Below the pieces are notes generated by a model, which searched no databases, had not been told where the DNA came from, and saw only the letters and a list, made by a program, of their open reading frames with translations. The position numbers and the translations under genes were made by a program. Shown in pieces: positions 9,411-18,053 of a DNA stretch of 64,000 nt. Position 1 is the stretch's first letter; each line of letters begins with the position of its first letter. Source of the stretch: an uncultured Porphyromonas sp. GTDB lineage: Bacteria > Bacteroidota > Bacteroidia > Bacteroidales > Porphyromonadaceae. Where the stretch lies: positions 70,729 to 134,728 of the forward strand of contig NZ_CALHDW010000007.1 of NCBI RefSeq assembly GCF_938023125.1, read 5' to 3'.

Positions 9411-10979
9411 ATGAAACGAAACAGATGGCTAATCCTTATGGGGATAGCAGCTTTGGCAATGACCTCTGCATCAGCCCAAAATGATTGGGATTTTGATGAC
9501 ATCTACAACAATCAGAAGCAGGTGCAGGAGCAGCGTAAGGCTATCTCAGCTCGTGAGAAGGCAGAACGCGAGAGAATTGCGAAAGAGCGCAGACAACGCG
9601 AAGAAGAATGGGCTCGTGCCAATAGAGAAAACTCTCGCTACGCAAACGATAATTACGAGGATGAATATGACCAAGATGAGTATTATGACGACTCTTCGGA
9701 TCGGGATATTGATGCCTACAACCGAAGAGGGGATGCAAAGGACTCTTCGTCTGGTCGCTCTATAAAGAGAGGAAACAATACATCGAAGCAATATGCCTCT
9801 AGAGAAAGAGGGCGTAGCTACAAAAATCGCTCACGCTCCTCTCGTGGGTATTATGCCGATCGCATTGCACGATTCCACGATCCCGCTACTATCGTTATAG
9901 AGAATGGGAATAGTATCGTCATATATACAGACGACGATTACTACGGATATGGCTACGACTATGATCAGTACTACTCCGGTGGAGGAGATATAAACATTTA
10001 TCTGGGTGTAGGTAGTGGCTATGGCTACGGCTACGGCTCGTCTTACTATGGCGGCTATCCCGGTTATTACTATCCTTGGTACTCGCCTTGGTATAGCGAT
10101 CCCTTCTGGTACTCGGCATGGTATGGCCCCTATTATTCTCGCTACCGCAGATATGGCTGGTGGGGATACAGCTCTTGGGGCTGGGGTTGGGGCTCCTCTT
10201 GGGGCTACTACAGCGATCCCTACTATGCTTGGAATAGTGGCTACCACCAAGGTTTTGTAGATGGTTATTATAGCGGATATTATGGTAGTGGTTACGGCTA
10301 CGATCCCTATGTTGGTTCTTATTACCACTCGGTAAATCGTACCCCTAATGGCCGTCGCAACAACGAGTACTATGGAGGCTCATATAATAGCTCTCGCAAT
10401 AACAATGGCTCTGTAACGAGCACAGCTAGCTCCAACCGACAGCTCTCCGATCGTGAAGCGCGTCGCATAGAAGCGATAAACGAAACAAGAGGAAATTATT
10501 GGACGGAAAATACTAATCGTGTAACCGATAATACGGCATACAATCCTAGAGATTATCGTCCCTCTCGATCGGGCAACGCTCGTGGTTCTTATGGTGAAGA
10601 CTCCCGCACGAACAATTCTCGTGTATCTACGGATGAGCCCATGCGCCATCGTACCGAAGGCATTACCGAACGTCCCGCACGTCGTGGTACATACGAAGAA
10701 ACAACACCGCAACGGATCGACCGCTCGCAGCAACGTATAGAGCAACGAGATGTACCCTCTCGCTCGCAGAGAAGTCAATACGAGTCTTACCAACCTCAGC
10801 GCAGAGGCTCTTACGATACACCTTCTGAGCCAAGACGTAGTAGCTCTTCTTCTCAGCAAACCATACAGCAGTATCGTTCGTTTGATCCGGGCTCTTCTTC
10901 ACAGAGTAGTGGCGGTAGCTCTTCTCGTGGTAGCTATGATGGAGGCGGTTCTTCCTCATCTTCTCGAGGACGTCGCTAA
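9411..10979 (+). CDS. Secreted Tyr/Gly/Ser-rich protein of unknown function
   Basis: I do not recognise a family. From the ATG chosen here (MKRNRWLIL...) the 522-residue protein has a clear signal peptide, with cleavage likely after SASA or SASAQ near residue 22. Next comes a charged Glu/Arg/Lys helix-like segment (about 30-85), then an acidic Asp/Glu/Tyr stretch. A low-complexity Tyr/Gly/Trp/Ser region follows (about 175-310). The tail is Arg/Ser/Gln-rich and ends SSSSSRGRR. No T9SS C-terminal sorting domain is evident. A longer in-frame reading from a GTG at 9288 would put the signal peptide internally, so I rejected it. An extracellular or outer-membrane structural role is a guess from composition. 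Confidence 0.75.
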   Translation: MKRNRWLILMGIAALAMTSASAQNDWDFDDIYNNQKQVQEQRKAISAREKAERERIAKERRQREEEWARANRENSRYANDNYEDEYDQDEYYDDSSDRDIDAYNRRGDAKDSSSGRSIKRGNNTSKQYASRERGRSYKNRSRSSRGYYADRIARFHDPATIVIENGNSIVIYTDDDYYGYGYDYDQYYSGGGDINIYLGVGSGYGYGYGSSYYGGYPGYYYPWYSPWYSDPFWYSAWYGPYYSRYRRYGWWGYSSWGWGWGSSWGYYSDPYYAWNSGYHQGFVDGYYSGYYGSGYGYDPYVGSYYHSVNRTPNGRRNNEYYGGSYNSSRNNNGSVTSTASSNRQLSDREARRIEAINETRGNYWTENTNRVTDNTAYNPRDYRPSRSGNARGSYGEDSRTNNSRVSTDEPMRHRTEGITERPARRGTYEETTPQRIDRSQQRIEQRDVPSRSQRSQYESYQPQRRGSYDTPSEPRRSSSSSQQTIQQYRSFDPGSSSQSSGGSSSRGSYDGGGSSSSSRGRR

Positions 10980-11036
10980 GCATTCGAAGGATATATCCGC
11001 AGAAATAGACAAACACCAATACAACATACATAGATC

Positions 11037-12725
11037 ATGAATGGACTTTTGAAAATGTATTTAGGGATCGTAGCTTGCTCTCTCCTGGGGGTGGGCTCGA
11101 TCCATGCACAGAGTGAGACGGATGCTTTTTCTCTAAGTAGAACAGAGACAGATGGGACGGCTCGCTTTCAGGCTATGGGGGGGGCATTTGCTGCCCTGGG
11201 AGGTGATCTCTCATCTATATCTCAGAACCCCGCAGGTGGAGCCGTCTTCCACAAATCGGAAATGTCGATGACTCTCGGTTTTGACAACCGTGCCACAACC
11301 GCCCATTGGTATAATCAGGAATCGAGGCAGAGCCGCAGTAACGTAAAGATGCCGCAGATAGGTTATGTTTCTTCTTACTACGATGCCTCTACCGGCAATG
11401 GCTTTACGTTTGCCATTAACCGCAATAGAGTGATTCGCTTCGACCGAGATTTTTCCGCAGAAACAAACCCTGAGGGTACTCTCCTCGACTATAATGGCGT
11501 TAAGGGCATTCCCTTTTCTATTGCAGACTATACGGGCTTGATCACTCCCGAAAACCTACGTTATGATAGTTTTTACGACCCTCAAAAAGGTGGACTCTAC
11601 GATGCCAATGCTTCGTGGATGACGATCCTTGGTTATGAGGCCGGTTTTATCAATCCGGGTGCTGGAGGAGCAGGCCCTTATGTCACGAACTTCTATTACC
11701 CCGATGGATCGGGTTCTAAGGTTCCCTTTGGTCCCAAACGTGCTACCTTACAGATGCAGGAGAGAGGCTATATGCATTCCTACGACTTCAACTTTGGGTA
11801 TAACTGGGGCGATCGTTACTATCTAGGTGCATCTCTCAAGTACACTTCTGTAGAGAAGCAACTCGTTTCACTCTATGGAGAAGACTTTTCGTACAACGAC
11901 TATCTTGAGCTTTACAACGAACTCATGACCACGGGGAGTGGCTTTGGTCTCAGTGTGGGTACGATCTTGCGCCCAACTGATGGGTTGCGGATTGGTCTTG
12001 CTTACCATTCTCCCACATGGCTTTCGCTGGTAGATCGCTACTACGCTACGGCCAAAACCCATTACACATCGCTATCGAATGATGGTTCTCACGTAAATAA
12101 AGTGTACCAACTGGAGGGAAAAACGCCTAAGCCTAAGGGTAGCAATTCCTATTCTATCATTACTCCCAGCAGATTTGTAGTTGGGCTCGCCTATACATTT
12201 GGCAATAGGGGGCTCATTAGCGTAGATTACGACTTGATGCCTTATAGCTGGATGAGGATTAAATTCCCGGGATCGACATCCGCAAGTTTGGATAATAGAG
12301 CCATTGAGTCTCACTATGGATTGCAACACACTGTGCGTGTAGGGGGCGAAGTGCGTGTATTACCTGCGCTTAGCTTGCGTTTGGGTGGGGCCTATTCTAC
12401 CACTCCTATGAAGGCGGGTAATGGACTTACCACCTTCGAGGGCAGTAGTCAAACCCCGATACTCGTAGCAGGTACTTTGCCTCATTATAGCATTCAAAAG
12501 GTGCAGTGGCTCTTTGGTGGAGGGGTTGGATATCGTTTCTCCAAGAGTTTCTATATGGATGCCGCTCTCGTGAGAACTCAGAACGATAGCTATGTTTATG
12601 CCTTCCCGATGTTGTCGGATCGCAATGGAGATCCTCTCAAGTCGGATGTTTTTGCTACCCCCAATGCGATAAAGCTCTCGAACAGCAACATTCGCGCAAC
12701 AATCACCTTTGGTTATAAATTCTGA
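11037..12725 (+). CDS. Outer membrane OmpP1/FadL/TodX-family transport protein
   Basis: Predicted beta-barrel porin of 562 residues. A signal peptide ends near IHAQ (residue 25). The N-terminal plug region carries ARFQAMGGAFAALGGDLSS followed by ISQNPAGG, the signature of the Bacteroidota OmpP1/FadL group. The C-terminus ends in an aromatic beta strand (TFGYKF), as expected for insertion by BamA. FadL relatives move hydrophobic compounds across the outer membrane; the substrate here cannot be read. It lies 57 bp after the Tyr/Gly-rich gene and 12 bp before cdd on the same strand, so the three may be co-transcribed. Confidence 0.85.
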   Translation: MNGLLKMYLGIVACSLLGVGSIHAQSETDAFSLSRTETDGTARFQAMGGAFAALGGDLSSISQNPAGGAVFHKSEMSMTLGFDNRATTAHWYNQESRQSRSNVKMPQIGYVSSYYDASTGNGFTFAINRNRVIRFDRDFSAETNPEGTLLDYNGVKGIPFSIADYTGLITPENLRYDSFYDPQKGGLYDANASWMTILGYEAGFINPGAGGAGPYVTNFYYPDGSGSKVPFGPKRATLQMQERGYMHSYDFNFGYNWGDRYYLGASLKYTSVEKQLVSLYGEDFSYNDYLELYNELMTTGSGFGLSVGTILRPTDGLRIGLAYHSPTWLSLVDRYYATAKTHYTSLSNDGSHVNKVYQLEGKTPKPKGSNSYSIITPSRFVVGLAYTFGNRGLISVDYDLMPYSWMRIKFPGSTSASLDNRAIESHYGLQHTVRVGGEVRVLPALSLRLGGAYSTTPMKAGNGLTTFEGSSQTPILVAGTLPHYSIQKVQWLFGGGVGYRFSKSFYMDAALVRTQNDSYVYAFPMLSDRNGDPLKSDVFATPNAIKLSNSNIRATITFGYKF

Positions 12726-12737
12726 TCCCCTATAACA

Positions 12738-13211
12738 ATGCACACGCTGTCCATTCCTTACGAACGAATCCAACGAAAAGACTTCGATGCCACGCTCCTT
12801 CGCTTGGAGGAGGCTGCCGTGGAGGCCGCTCGTAATGCCTATGCTCCCTATAGCCGCTTTCGAGTAGGGGCTGCTCTTCTGCTCTCTAATGGCGTAGTCG
12901 TAGTGGGGAGCAATCAAGAGAATGCCGCCTATCCCTCGGGCTTGTGTGCTGAGCGTACGGCTCTTTTTGCAGCCGGAGCGCAGTATCCCGATGAGGCTGT
13001 GGAGATCCTATTGTTGGTCGCCTTTAGCGAAGAGAATAGAGTAGAGAGCATAACTCCCTGTGGGGCCTGTCGTCAGGTACTTGCGGAGACAAGTAGTAGG
13101 CATCAGAAGCCTTTTAAGGTAGTTATGGCAGGCAAGGAACAAGCCCTCGTACTCCATGATAATAGAGGACTCTTGCCCTTCGCTTTCGATGGCAGCGACC
13201 TGCCCGAATAG
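12738..13211 (+). CDS. cdd: Cytidine deaminase
   Basis: Zinc hydrolase that deaminates cytidine and deoxycytidine to uridine forms in pyrimidine salvage. The 157-residue protein is the short homotetrameric type. It carries CAE (70-72), with Cys70 binding zinc and Glu72 catalytic, and PCGAC (107-111), with Cys108 and Cys111 as the other zinc ligands. Upp elsewhere in the window acts in the same salvage network. A strong terminator follows the stop codon. Confidence 0.95.
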   Translation: MHTLSIPYERIQRKDFDATLLRLEEAAVEAARNAYAPYSRFRVGAALLLSNGVVVVGSNQENAAYPSGLCAERTALFAAGAQYPDEAVEILLLVAFSEENRVESITPCGACRQVLAETSSRHQKPFKVVMAGKEQALVLHDNRGLLPFAFDGSDLPE

Positions 13212-13233
13212 ATACAAAACCTAGATCCGTACT

Positions 13234-13276
13234 AAAAGGTTGGCTTCTCTTTCCCTTTTGAGAGGCCAACCTTTTT
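13234..13276 (+). terminator. Intrinsic terminator after cdd
   Basis: AAAAGGTTGGC and GCCAACCTTTT form a perfect 11-bp stem. An inner CTCT/AGAG pairing extends it across the loop, and a TTTTT run ends it. It starts 22 bp after the cdd stop codon. Confidence 0.88.
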
Positions 13277-13329
13277 CTATCGATAGGGTCTATTGTTTTT
13301 CTACTTAAACAACAATGGAAGGAGAAAAT

Positions 13330-13359
13330 ATGATTGGTAAGAAATCTTTTAGAGAATGA
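13330..13359 (+). CDS. Possible 9-codon leader peptide coupled to the DUF1697 gene
   Basis: A short reading frame, MIGKKSFRE, ends in TGA that overlaps the next ATG as ATGA. It is preceded by a Shine-Dalgarno-like AAGGAG about 8 nt upstream, which is unusual for Bacteroidota. It could be a leader peptide brought along with a foreign gene, or the remnant of a larger gene. The length is too small for a firm call. Confidence 0.3.
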   Translation: MIGKKSFRE

Positions 13360-13910
13360 GTTGTATGGTATATATACTTTTATTGCGAGGTGTCAATGTG
13401 GGCGGAAAACACAAAGTCTCCATGGGTGATTTGAAAAAAATACTTTCGGATGAGGGATTTGAAGGTGTTGATTCGTACATTAATAGTGGAAATTTGTTTT
13501 TCAAAAGTGTTCAAAGTCTTGAAAGTTGCATCTCAACGATAGCAGATGCATTAGAAAGAAATTATGACTTTCCCATTCCTTTTGCTTTGATTAGCAAGGA
13601 AGATTATTTAGAAGAAAGAGCGGATTTACCTAGTTGGTGGGGGGAAGATTTAGCAAGAAAGGATGTCCTTTTTATACCCAATCAAGTTGAAAAATCAGTC
13701 ATTGTAGATTTTATAACCCAATCAGAATTTTGCAACGAGATAGTTTATATCGGTAGAAATGCGATATTTTGGGGAAAGTATGATGAGGCTGAATACCTGA
13801 AAACCACATATCATAGGAAACTGATGAAACAAGATTTCTATAAGTACATTACAATCCGAAATGGGAAGACGTATGAAAAGATAGCGGAGATTCTTGAAGA
13901 AAAGGAATAG
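13356..13910 (+). CDS. DUF1697 family protein
   Basis: The 184-residue protein matches the DUF1697 family. It has the opening LLLRGVNVGGKHKVSM, the central YINSGNLFF near residue 45, and the C-terminal MKQDFYKYITIRNGKT, close to the family's usual end. The biochemical function is unknown. Base composition differs sharply from the neighbours: 19 of 60 bases are G or C in 13561-13620, against 33 of 60 in 12961-13020 within cdd. Together with AT-rich codon choice and the Shine-Dalgarno-like site upstream, this points to recent transfer, possibly from a low-GC Firmicute. The true start may be the Met three codons further in (MVYILLLRG). Confidence 0.85.
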   Translation: MSCMVYILLLRGVNVGGKHKVSMGDLKKILSDEGFEGVDSYINSGNLFFKSVQSLESCISTIADALERNYDFPIPFALISKEDYLEERADLPSWWGEDLARKDVLFIPNQVEKSVIVDFITQSEFCNEIVYIGRNAIFWGKYDEAEYLKTTYHRKLMKQDFYKYITIRNGKTYEKIAEILEEKE

Positions 13911-13943
13911 TCGGTAATCAAGATATATAGCGGTGTAAATTAA

Positions 13944-14120
13944 GCTGCAAATGGCCTTTTTCTCGAAAGCTCATTAGGAATCCGGCAAAAGCTCATTAGC
14001 TTTACACGAAAAGCTCATTAGGAATCCGACAAAAGCTCATTAGCTTTTTCCTGAAAGCTCATTAGGAATTAGATGAAAGCTCATTAGCTTTTTGCGACAA
14101 GTCAATTACCCTTGTAATAG
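13944..14120. repeat. Tandem 22-bp repeat array (array B), best conserved in the window
   Basis: The 12-mer AAAGCTCATTAG occurs six times, at 13966, 13988, 14010, 14032, 14054 and 14076, exactly 22 bp apart. The 10 bp after it alternate strictly between a GGAATYnGnY type and a CTTTnnnCnn type, giving a 44-bp higher-order unit. In the second type AAAGCT and AGCTTT pair as a small hairpin. One decayed in-phase copy precedes the array (13944) and one follows it (14098). No protein-coding frame is evident. Confidence 0.92.
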
Positions 14121-14153
14121 GTCCTCCAGAGAGAGCTTCCTTTTGACAAGGAA

Positions 14154-14190
14154 GGGCCGGCACTTTTATCATAAGTGTCGACCCTTTTCT
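14154..14190 (+). terminator. Intrinsic terminator after the DUF1697 gene and array B
   Basis: GGGCCGGCACTT and AAGTGTCGACCC pair over 12 positions with one mismatch and one G-U pair. The 7-nt loop is TTATCAT, and TTTTCTT follows on the plus strand. A second small hairpin, CTTCCTT/AAGGAAG, stands just before it at 14136-14154. Between here and the mlaF stop, a GC-rich hairpin lies near 14213-14230 with no T-run on either strand. Confidence 0.75.
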
Positions 14191-14270
14191 TACGTCTTTC
14201 TCGACTTGGTCCGGAGCTACGCTCCCGAGCCTATTTGTTCTGTTGCTTCCTTCTCCTAGTGGGGCGTGGG

Positions 14271-14987
14271 TTACAAGATAAACCGCTTTATTTCGGGTGT
14301 CCCCATCTTTTCGATATCGCTAGCGGGGCCCTCCCAGTTTTTCTCCCCATGGTAGAGGTAAACGATATTCTCACCGATATTGTGCACCGAGTTCATGTCG
14401 TGCGTATTGATGACGGTCGTTATCTCAAACTCTTTGGTTAGGTCGTGGATGAGTTGGTCTATTTGCCCGCCGGTCTTAGGGTCTAGGCCTGAGTTGGGTT
14501 CGTCACAGAAGAGGTATTTGGGTTTTGTTACCAAGGCTCGAGCAAGGGCAGCACGCTTCATCATACCGCCACTTATCTCAGATGGGAATTTGTTAGCGGC
14601 ATCTGCTAGTCCCACTTTCTTGAGGTATTCTTTGGCTATGGATCGGCGAGTCTTGAGAGACTTACGGAGAAACATATCCAAGGGGAACTGTACGTTCTCC
14701 AAGACTGTCATGCTATCGAATAGTGCCGACCCCTGAAACATAACTCCCATCTTGCGGTAGAGTTGCTTCCGCTTCTCTTTATCGAGCTGAAGGACACTCT
14801 CCCCATCAAAGAGAATCTCTCCACTGGTGGGGATGATTAGCCCGATGAGTGACTTTAACAACACCGTCTTACCGGCACCACTTTTTCCGATGATCAGGTT
14901 GGTAGTGGCACTCTTGAAGACGACCGAAACCCCCTTGAGGACCTGCTTATCCTCAAACTCTTTGACAAGATTCTTTACTTCTATCAT
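14271..14987 (-). CDS. mlaF: MlaF-type ABC transporter ATPase
   Basis: ATPase of a phospholipid or hydrophobic-compound transporter of the Mla/MCE type, acting at the cytoplasmic face of the inner membrane. The 238-residue protein has Walker A GKSGAGKT (34-41), the ABC signature around ISGGMMKRAALARAL (138-152) and Walker B YLFCDEP (158-164), followed by NSGLDP. The permease gene mlaE is 6 bp upstream. The MCE-domain partner (MlaD) is not in this stretch. Confidence 0.9.
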   Translation of the reverse strand: MIEVKNLVKEFEDKQVLKGVSVVFKSATTNLIIGKSGAGKTVLLKSLIGLIIPTSGEILFDGESVLQLDKEKRKQLYRKMGVMFQGSALFDSMTVLENVQFPLDMFLRKSLKTRRSIAKEYLKKVGLADAANKFPSEISGGMMKRAALARALVTKPKYLFCDEPNSGLDPKTGGQIDQLIHDLTKEFEITTVINTHDMNSVHNIGENIVYLYHGEKNWEGPASDIEKMGTPEIKRFIL

Positions 14988-14993
14988 AGTTCG

Positions 14994-15764
14994 TTAGATG
15001 AGCAATAGGTTAGTGAGTAATACGTCGGCCAGAAGGATGAGCACACTGTTTGTTACCACAGCATTGGTACTTGCCACCCCTACACCTAAGGCACCTCCCT
15101 TTACATTGTAGCCGAAGTAACTAGAGCCGGAGGTGATAATGAAGGCATACACAAGGCTCTTGATGATGGAGTAGAGCACGTTGTAGGGATTGAAGTAGAG
15201 CTGCATTCCATACTCAAAGTCTTCTGCCGTGAGAGAGGGAGTTAGGAAGGTTGCCAAGAATCCGCCCCCAATAGCCGTAGCCATACTGATGATGGAGAGC
15301 ACGGGGATAAAGAGCAGAAGTCCCACAATCTTTGGAAGGATTAAGAAGTTCGCCGAGTTGATCCCCATCACTTCTAGGGCGTCAATTTGCTCTGTCACCC
15401 TCATGGTCCCGAGCTCAGATGCTATACTCGACCCGATCTTACCCGCCAGGATAAGACACATAATGGAGGAGGAAAACTCGAGCAATACGATCTCCCTCGT
15501 GGAGTAACCAATCGTAAAGCGAGGGATCATGGGGGAGCTCATGTTGATGGCAAGCTGTATGGTAATAACCGTACCTATAAAGAAGGAGATAATCATTACA
15601 ATAAGAATGGAGTCTAGTCCAATCTTGGATATCTCACGTACTAGTTGCTTGAAAAACATGCTCCAGCGAGCAGGGCGAGTGAAAACCTGTCGCATCAGTA
15701 GGGTATATTCCCCAACAGCTCGGAAGGAGGCGGTGAATTTTCCCAGTAATCTTGTTGTGATCAT
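14994..15764 (-). CDS. mlaE: MlaE-type ABC transporter permease
   Basis: Integral membrane permease of 256 residues with about five hydrophobic segments. It carries the MlaE family blocks GTVITIQLA, TIGYSTREIVLLEFSS and ASELGTMRVTEQIDALEVMG. The last contains the conserved Glu-Leu-Gly-Thr-Met turn thought to contact the ATPase. It overlaps the thiL stop by 4 bp (ATGA), which suggests translational coupling. With MlaF it would move lipids between the inner membrane and an MCE protein. Confidence 0.92.
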   Translation of the reverse strand: MITTRLLGKFTASFRAVGEYTLLMRQVFTRPARWSMFFKQLVREISKIGLDSILIVMIISFFIGTVITIQLAINMSSPMIPRFTIGYSTREIVLLEFSSSIMCLILAGKIGSSIASELGTMRVTEQIDALEVMGINSANFLILPKIVGLLLFIPVLSIISMATAIGGGFLATFLTPSLTAEDFEYGMQLYFNPYNVLYSIIKSLVYAFIITSGSSYFGYNVKGGALGVGVASTNAVVTNSVLILLADVLLTNLLLI

Positions 15765-16834
15765 TGTTGGTGTGAGGTATTATTTTGAGAAATTTCTTGG
15801 AGTTTTTGTTGCGCATTCCACCCTTGCGCCTCGATGGGAGCAAGTGAGCCGTCTGCAGTAATGAGGTGGCAACCCTCATCGGCTTCTGTTGTATGCCCAA
15901 TTATATGTACCCCGGGGATAGCTCGTATCTGGTCGGCATACGAAAGGGGAATGGTGAATAGGAGTTCGTAATCTTCCCCTCCATTGAGAGCCACGGCAAT
16001 GGGGGAGAGATGGAGATCTTCGGCCGCAGCAAATGTTTCGTGATCTATGGGGATTCGCTCTTCGTAGAGTCTGATGCCCACTTGACTGGCCTGAGCGAGG
16101 TGTAGAAGTTCGCTAGAGAGCCCGTCTGAGATATCCAACATGGCCGTGGGTTGTATGCCGTGTGAGAGAAGAGTGGAGATCACATCACCTCGGGCCTCGG
16201 GCTTTAGTTGGCGTTCTATGAGGTATTCTCTACCATCGAAGTCGGGTGTAAAGTAGGGGGTTGGATCCGTTTCAAACACACGCTTTTCGCGCTCTAAGAG
16301 CATTAATCCCATATAGGCAGCCCCTAGGTTCCCCGATACACAAATAAGGTCCGTAGGCTTGGCTCCACTACGATATACAACTGCTTCTTTGGGAGCATAG
16401 CCGAGAGCCGTGATACTGATAACAAGCCCATTTAGCGAGGCGCTTGTATCACCACCCACAACATCCACACCAAAGCGAGAGGCCGCAAGATAAATCCCTT
16501 CGTAGAGTTCGTCGAGCTGTTCGATAGAGAATTTAGAGGAGATGCCAATGGAGACGGTTATCTGAGCGGGCTTGGCATTCATGGCGAATACGTCAGATAG
16601 ATTGACCATAACGGACTTATAGCCTAGGTGCTTGAGGGGCACGTAGGTTAGGTCGAAATGCACTCCCTCTAGAAGTAAATCGGTTGTTACCACTTGCACT
16701 TGCCCCTCAGGTGCCCAGAGCACAGCGGCATCATCGCCCACCCCTTTGAGGGTAGAAGATTGGGTTGTATGATGTTGGTTGGTTAGTCTATCGATCAGGG
16801 CAAACTCGCCCAATTCAGCAATAGGAGTTGGCAT
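15761..16834 (-). CDS. thiL: Thiamine-monophosphate kinase
   Basis: ATP-dependent last step of thiamine diphosphate synthesis. The 357-residue protein fits the family. It has LGEFALIDRL near the start, the Mg-ATP motif GVGDDAAVLW near residue 32, DVVGGDTSAS near residue 127, and the conserved ISDGLSSELLHLA block. It lies between lpxK and mlaE in an envelope operon; the grouping has no obvious biochemical logic. Confidence 0.94.
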   Translation of the reverse strand: MPTPIAELGEFALIDRLTNQHHTTQSSTLKGVGDDAAVLWAPEGQVQVVTTDLLLEGVHFDLTYVPLKHLGYKSVMVNLSDVFAMNAKPAQITVSIGISSKFSIEQLDELYEGIYLAASRFGVDVVGGDTSASLNGLVISITALGYAPKEAVVYRSGAKPTDLICVSGNLGAAYMGLMLLEREKRVFETDPTPYFTPDFDGREYLIERQLKPEARGDVISTLLSHGIQPTAMLDISDGLSSELLHLAQASQVGIRLYEERIPIDHETFAAAEDLHLSPIAVALNGGEDYELLFTIPLSYADQIRAIPGVHIIGHTTEADEGCHLITADGSLAPIEAQGWNAQQKLQEISQNNTSHQQ

Positions 16835-16866
16835 ATATGTGAGATGTAGTAAACGTTGGAAGTGAT

Positions 16867-17943
16867 TTATCTGGGATAATACTTTTGTAGTGTGGTGCGC
16901 AGTAGCGTTTGCAGATGCTCCTCACTATGTCCCAAAAATAGAGGTCGGATGGGAAGATAGTAAATGCGCTGCCGGAGAAGTGGTGAGAGGTTGCGCTCCT
17001 TCCCTTCTAGGCGCATGGCATCTTTCTCTGTCATGACAATAAAATCGCTAGAAGAGTGCAACCACGTTTCCATCTGTGCGATCTCTCGAAGCGAAAAGTC
17101 GTGGTGATCTGCATAGGTGTGCGTCTCAACCTGAGGGAATCTGCGAGACAACTCCTGAAAGAAAAGCTCAGGTTGCCCAATACCTGCGATGGCGATAACA
17201 CGTGCTGTATGGGTTTCTTGGATCAATTGGGGTGTTGCCTCCTCTGGGAATAGAGGGGACAACTGACCGTATTGAATCGTTGAAAAATAGATTGTTTGAT
17301 TAGAGTAAAGTGATAGGTTCCGCTCCATAATGCGCTGATCCATGGGAGACATATCCTTAGGGCATCGCGTTACCACCACGGCATCTGCACGAAGTCTCCC
17401 CTTTATAGGTTCGCGAAGTCTCCCTGCCGGTAGTAGCCTATCACTCATAAATGGATGCTGACAATCAGTGAGCAATAGACTTAGAGAAGCTTTTGTCGCT
17501 CTGTGTTGGAAACCATCATCTAGAAGGATAATTTGTGGGCGTTCCTCCTCAGGAAGAGTCATAATGTACTCAATGGCTCGATTCCTATTCCCCTCCACAA
17601 CCATCGTAATATGAGGGTATTTGCGGAGTATTTGCCTCGGCTCATCTCCAATCTCACGTGCTGTGGATGCTGCTGTTGCGTGTATCAAGCCTTTGGTGGC
17701 ACGTTTGTATCCTCGGCTTACAACGGCTATTCGGTAGTCGGTTTGGAGCGTTTCTATTAGGTACTCTACTAGAGGTGTTTTGCCCGTTCCCCCAACAGCC
17801 AAATTCCCTACACAGATAATAGGGATAGGGAAGCTCCTACCGGATAGTATATTCCGGTCGTAGAGCCAATTGCGCAACCTCACTCCTACACCATAGAGTG
17901 CAGCAGCCGGGGTGAGCCAGGGGGATGTGCCAAGGGGTTTCAT
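16867..17943 (-). CDS. lpxK: Tetraacyldisaccharide 4'-kinase
   Basis: Phosphorylates the 4' position of the lipid A disaccharide made by LpxB, giving lipid IVA. The 358-residue protein has the P-loop GNLAVGGTGKTP, with GGTGKT at 51-56. DDGFQHR near residue 140 is the family's catalytic and metal-binding block. An N-terminal amphipathic segment would anchor it to the inner membrane. Its start codon lies 110 bp after the sppA stop. Confidence 0.95.
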   Translation of the reverse strand: MKPLGTSPWLTPAAALYGVGVRLRNWLYDRNILSGRSFPIPIICVGNLAVGGTGKTPLVEYLIETLQTDYRIAVVSRGYKRATKGLIHATAASTAREIGDEPRQILRKYPHITMVVEGNRNRAIEYIMTLPEEERPQIILLDDGFQHRATKASLSLLLTDCQHPFMSDRLLPAGRLREPIKGRLRADAVVVTRCPKDMSPMDQRIMERNLSLYSNQTIYFSTIQYGQLSPLFPEEATPQLIQETHTARVIAIAGIGQPELFFQELSRRFPQVETHTYADHHDFSLREIAQMETWLHSSSDFIVMTEKDAMRLEGKERNLSPLLRQRIYYLPIRPLFLGHSEEHLQTLLRTTLQKYYPR

Positions 17944-17971
17944 TCTATACGTCTTGCATCACCTCATAGGC

Positions 17972-18032
17972 AAGAGGAGAAGAGACCACCGCTAGATGGG
18001 GTAAGACCTCTTAGGGGTCTCTTGCTCCTCTT
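17972..18032. terminator. Hairpin between sppA and lpxK
   Basis: AAGAGGAGAAGAGACC (17972-17987) pairs with GGTCTCTTGCTCCTCTT (18016-18032), apart from one mismatch or bulge. The T-rich end is on the plus strand. On the minus strand, along which sppA and lpxK are read, no T-run follows. It may be an attenuator or processing site that uncouples sppA from lpxK, not a full terminator. Confidence 0.5.
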
Positions 18033-18053
18033 TTGTGCGATTAATCTGCTTTA

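Noticed and set aside
9831..10328. Long antisense reading frame (165 codons) inside the Tyr/Gly-rich gene
   Set aside because: It is the mirror of low-complexity Tyr/Gly codons; the product is an Ile/Val/Ala-rich repeat-like sequence without any family feature or promoter.
12360..12917. Antisense reading frame opposite the porin and cdd genes
   Set aside because: It covers two well-supported genes, has no recognisable domain and no promoter or start context.
13944..14120. The 22-bp array as a CRISPR
   Set aside because: The repeat (12 bp) and spacing (10 bp) are far too short, the intervening sequences repeat in two types, and no cas gene is near.
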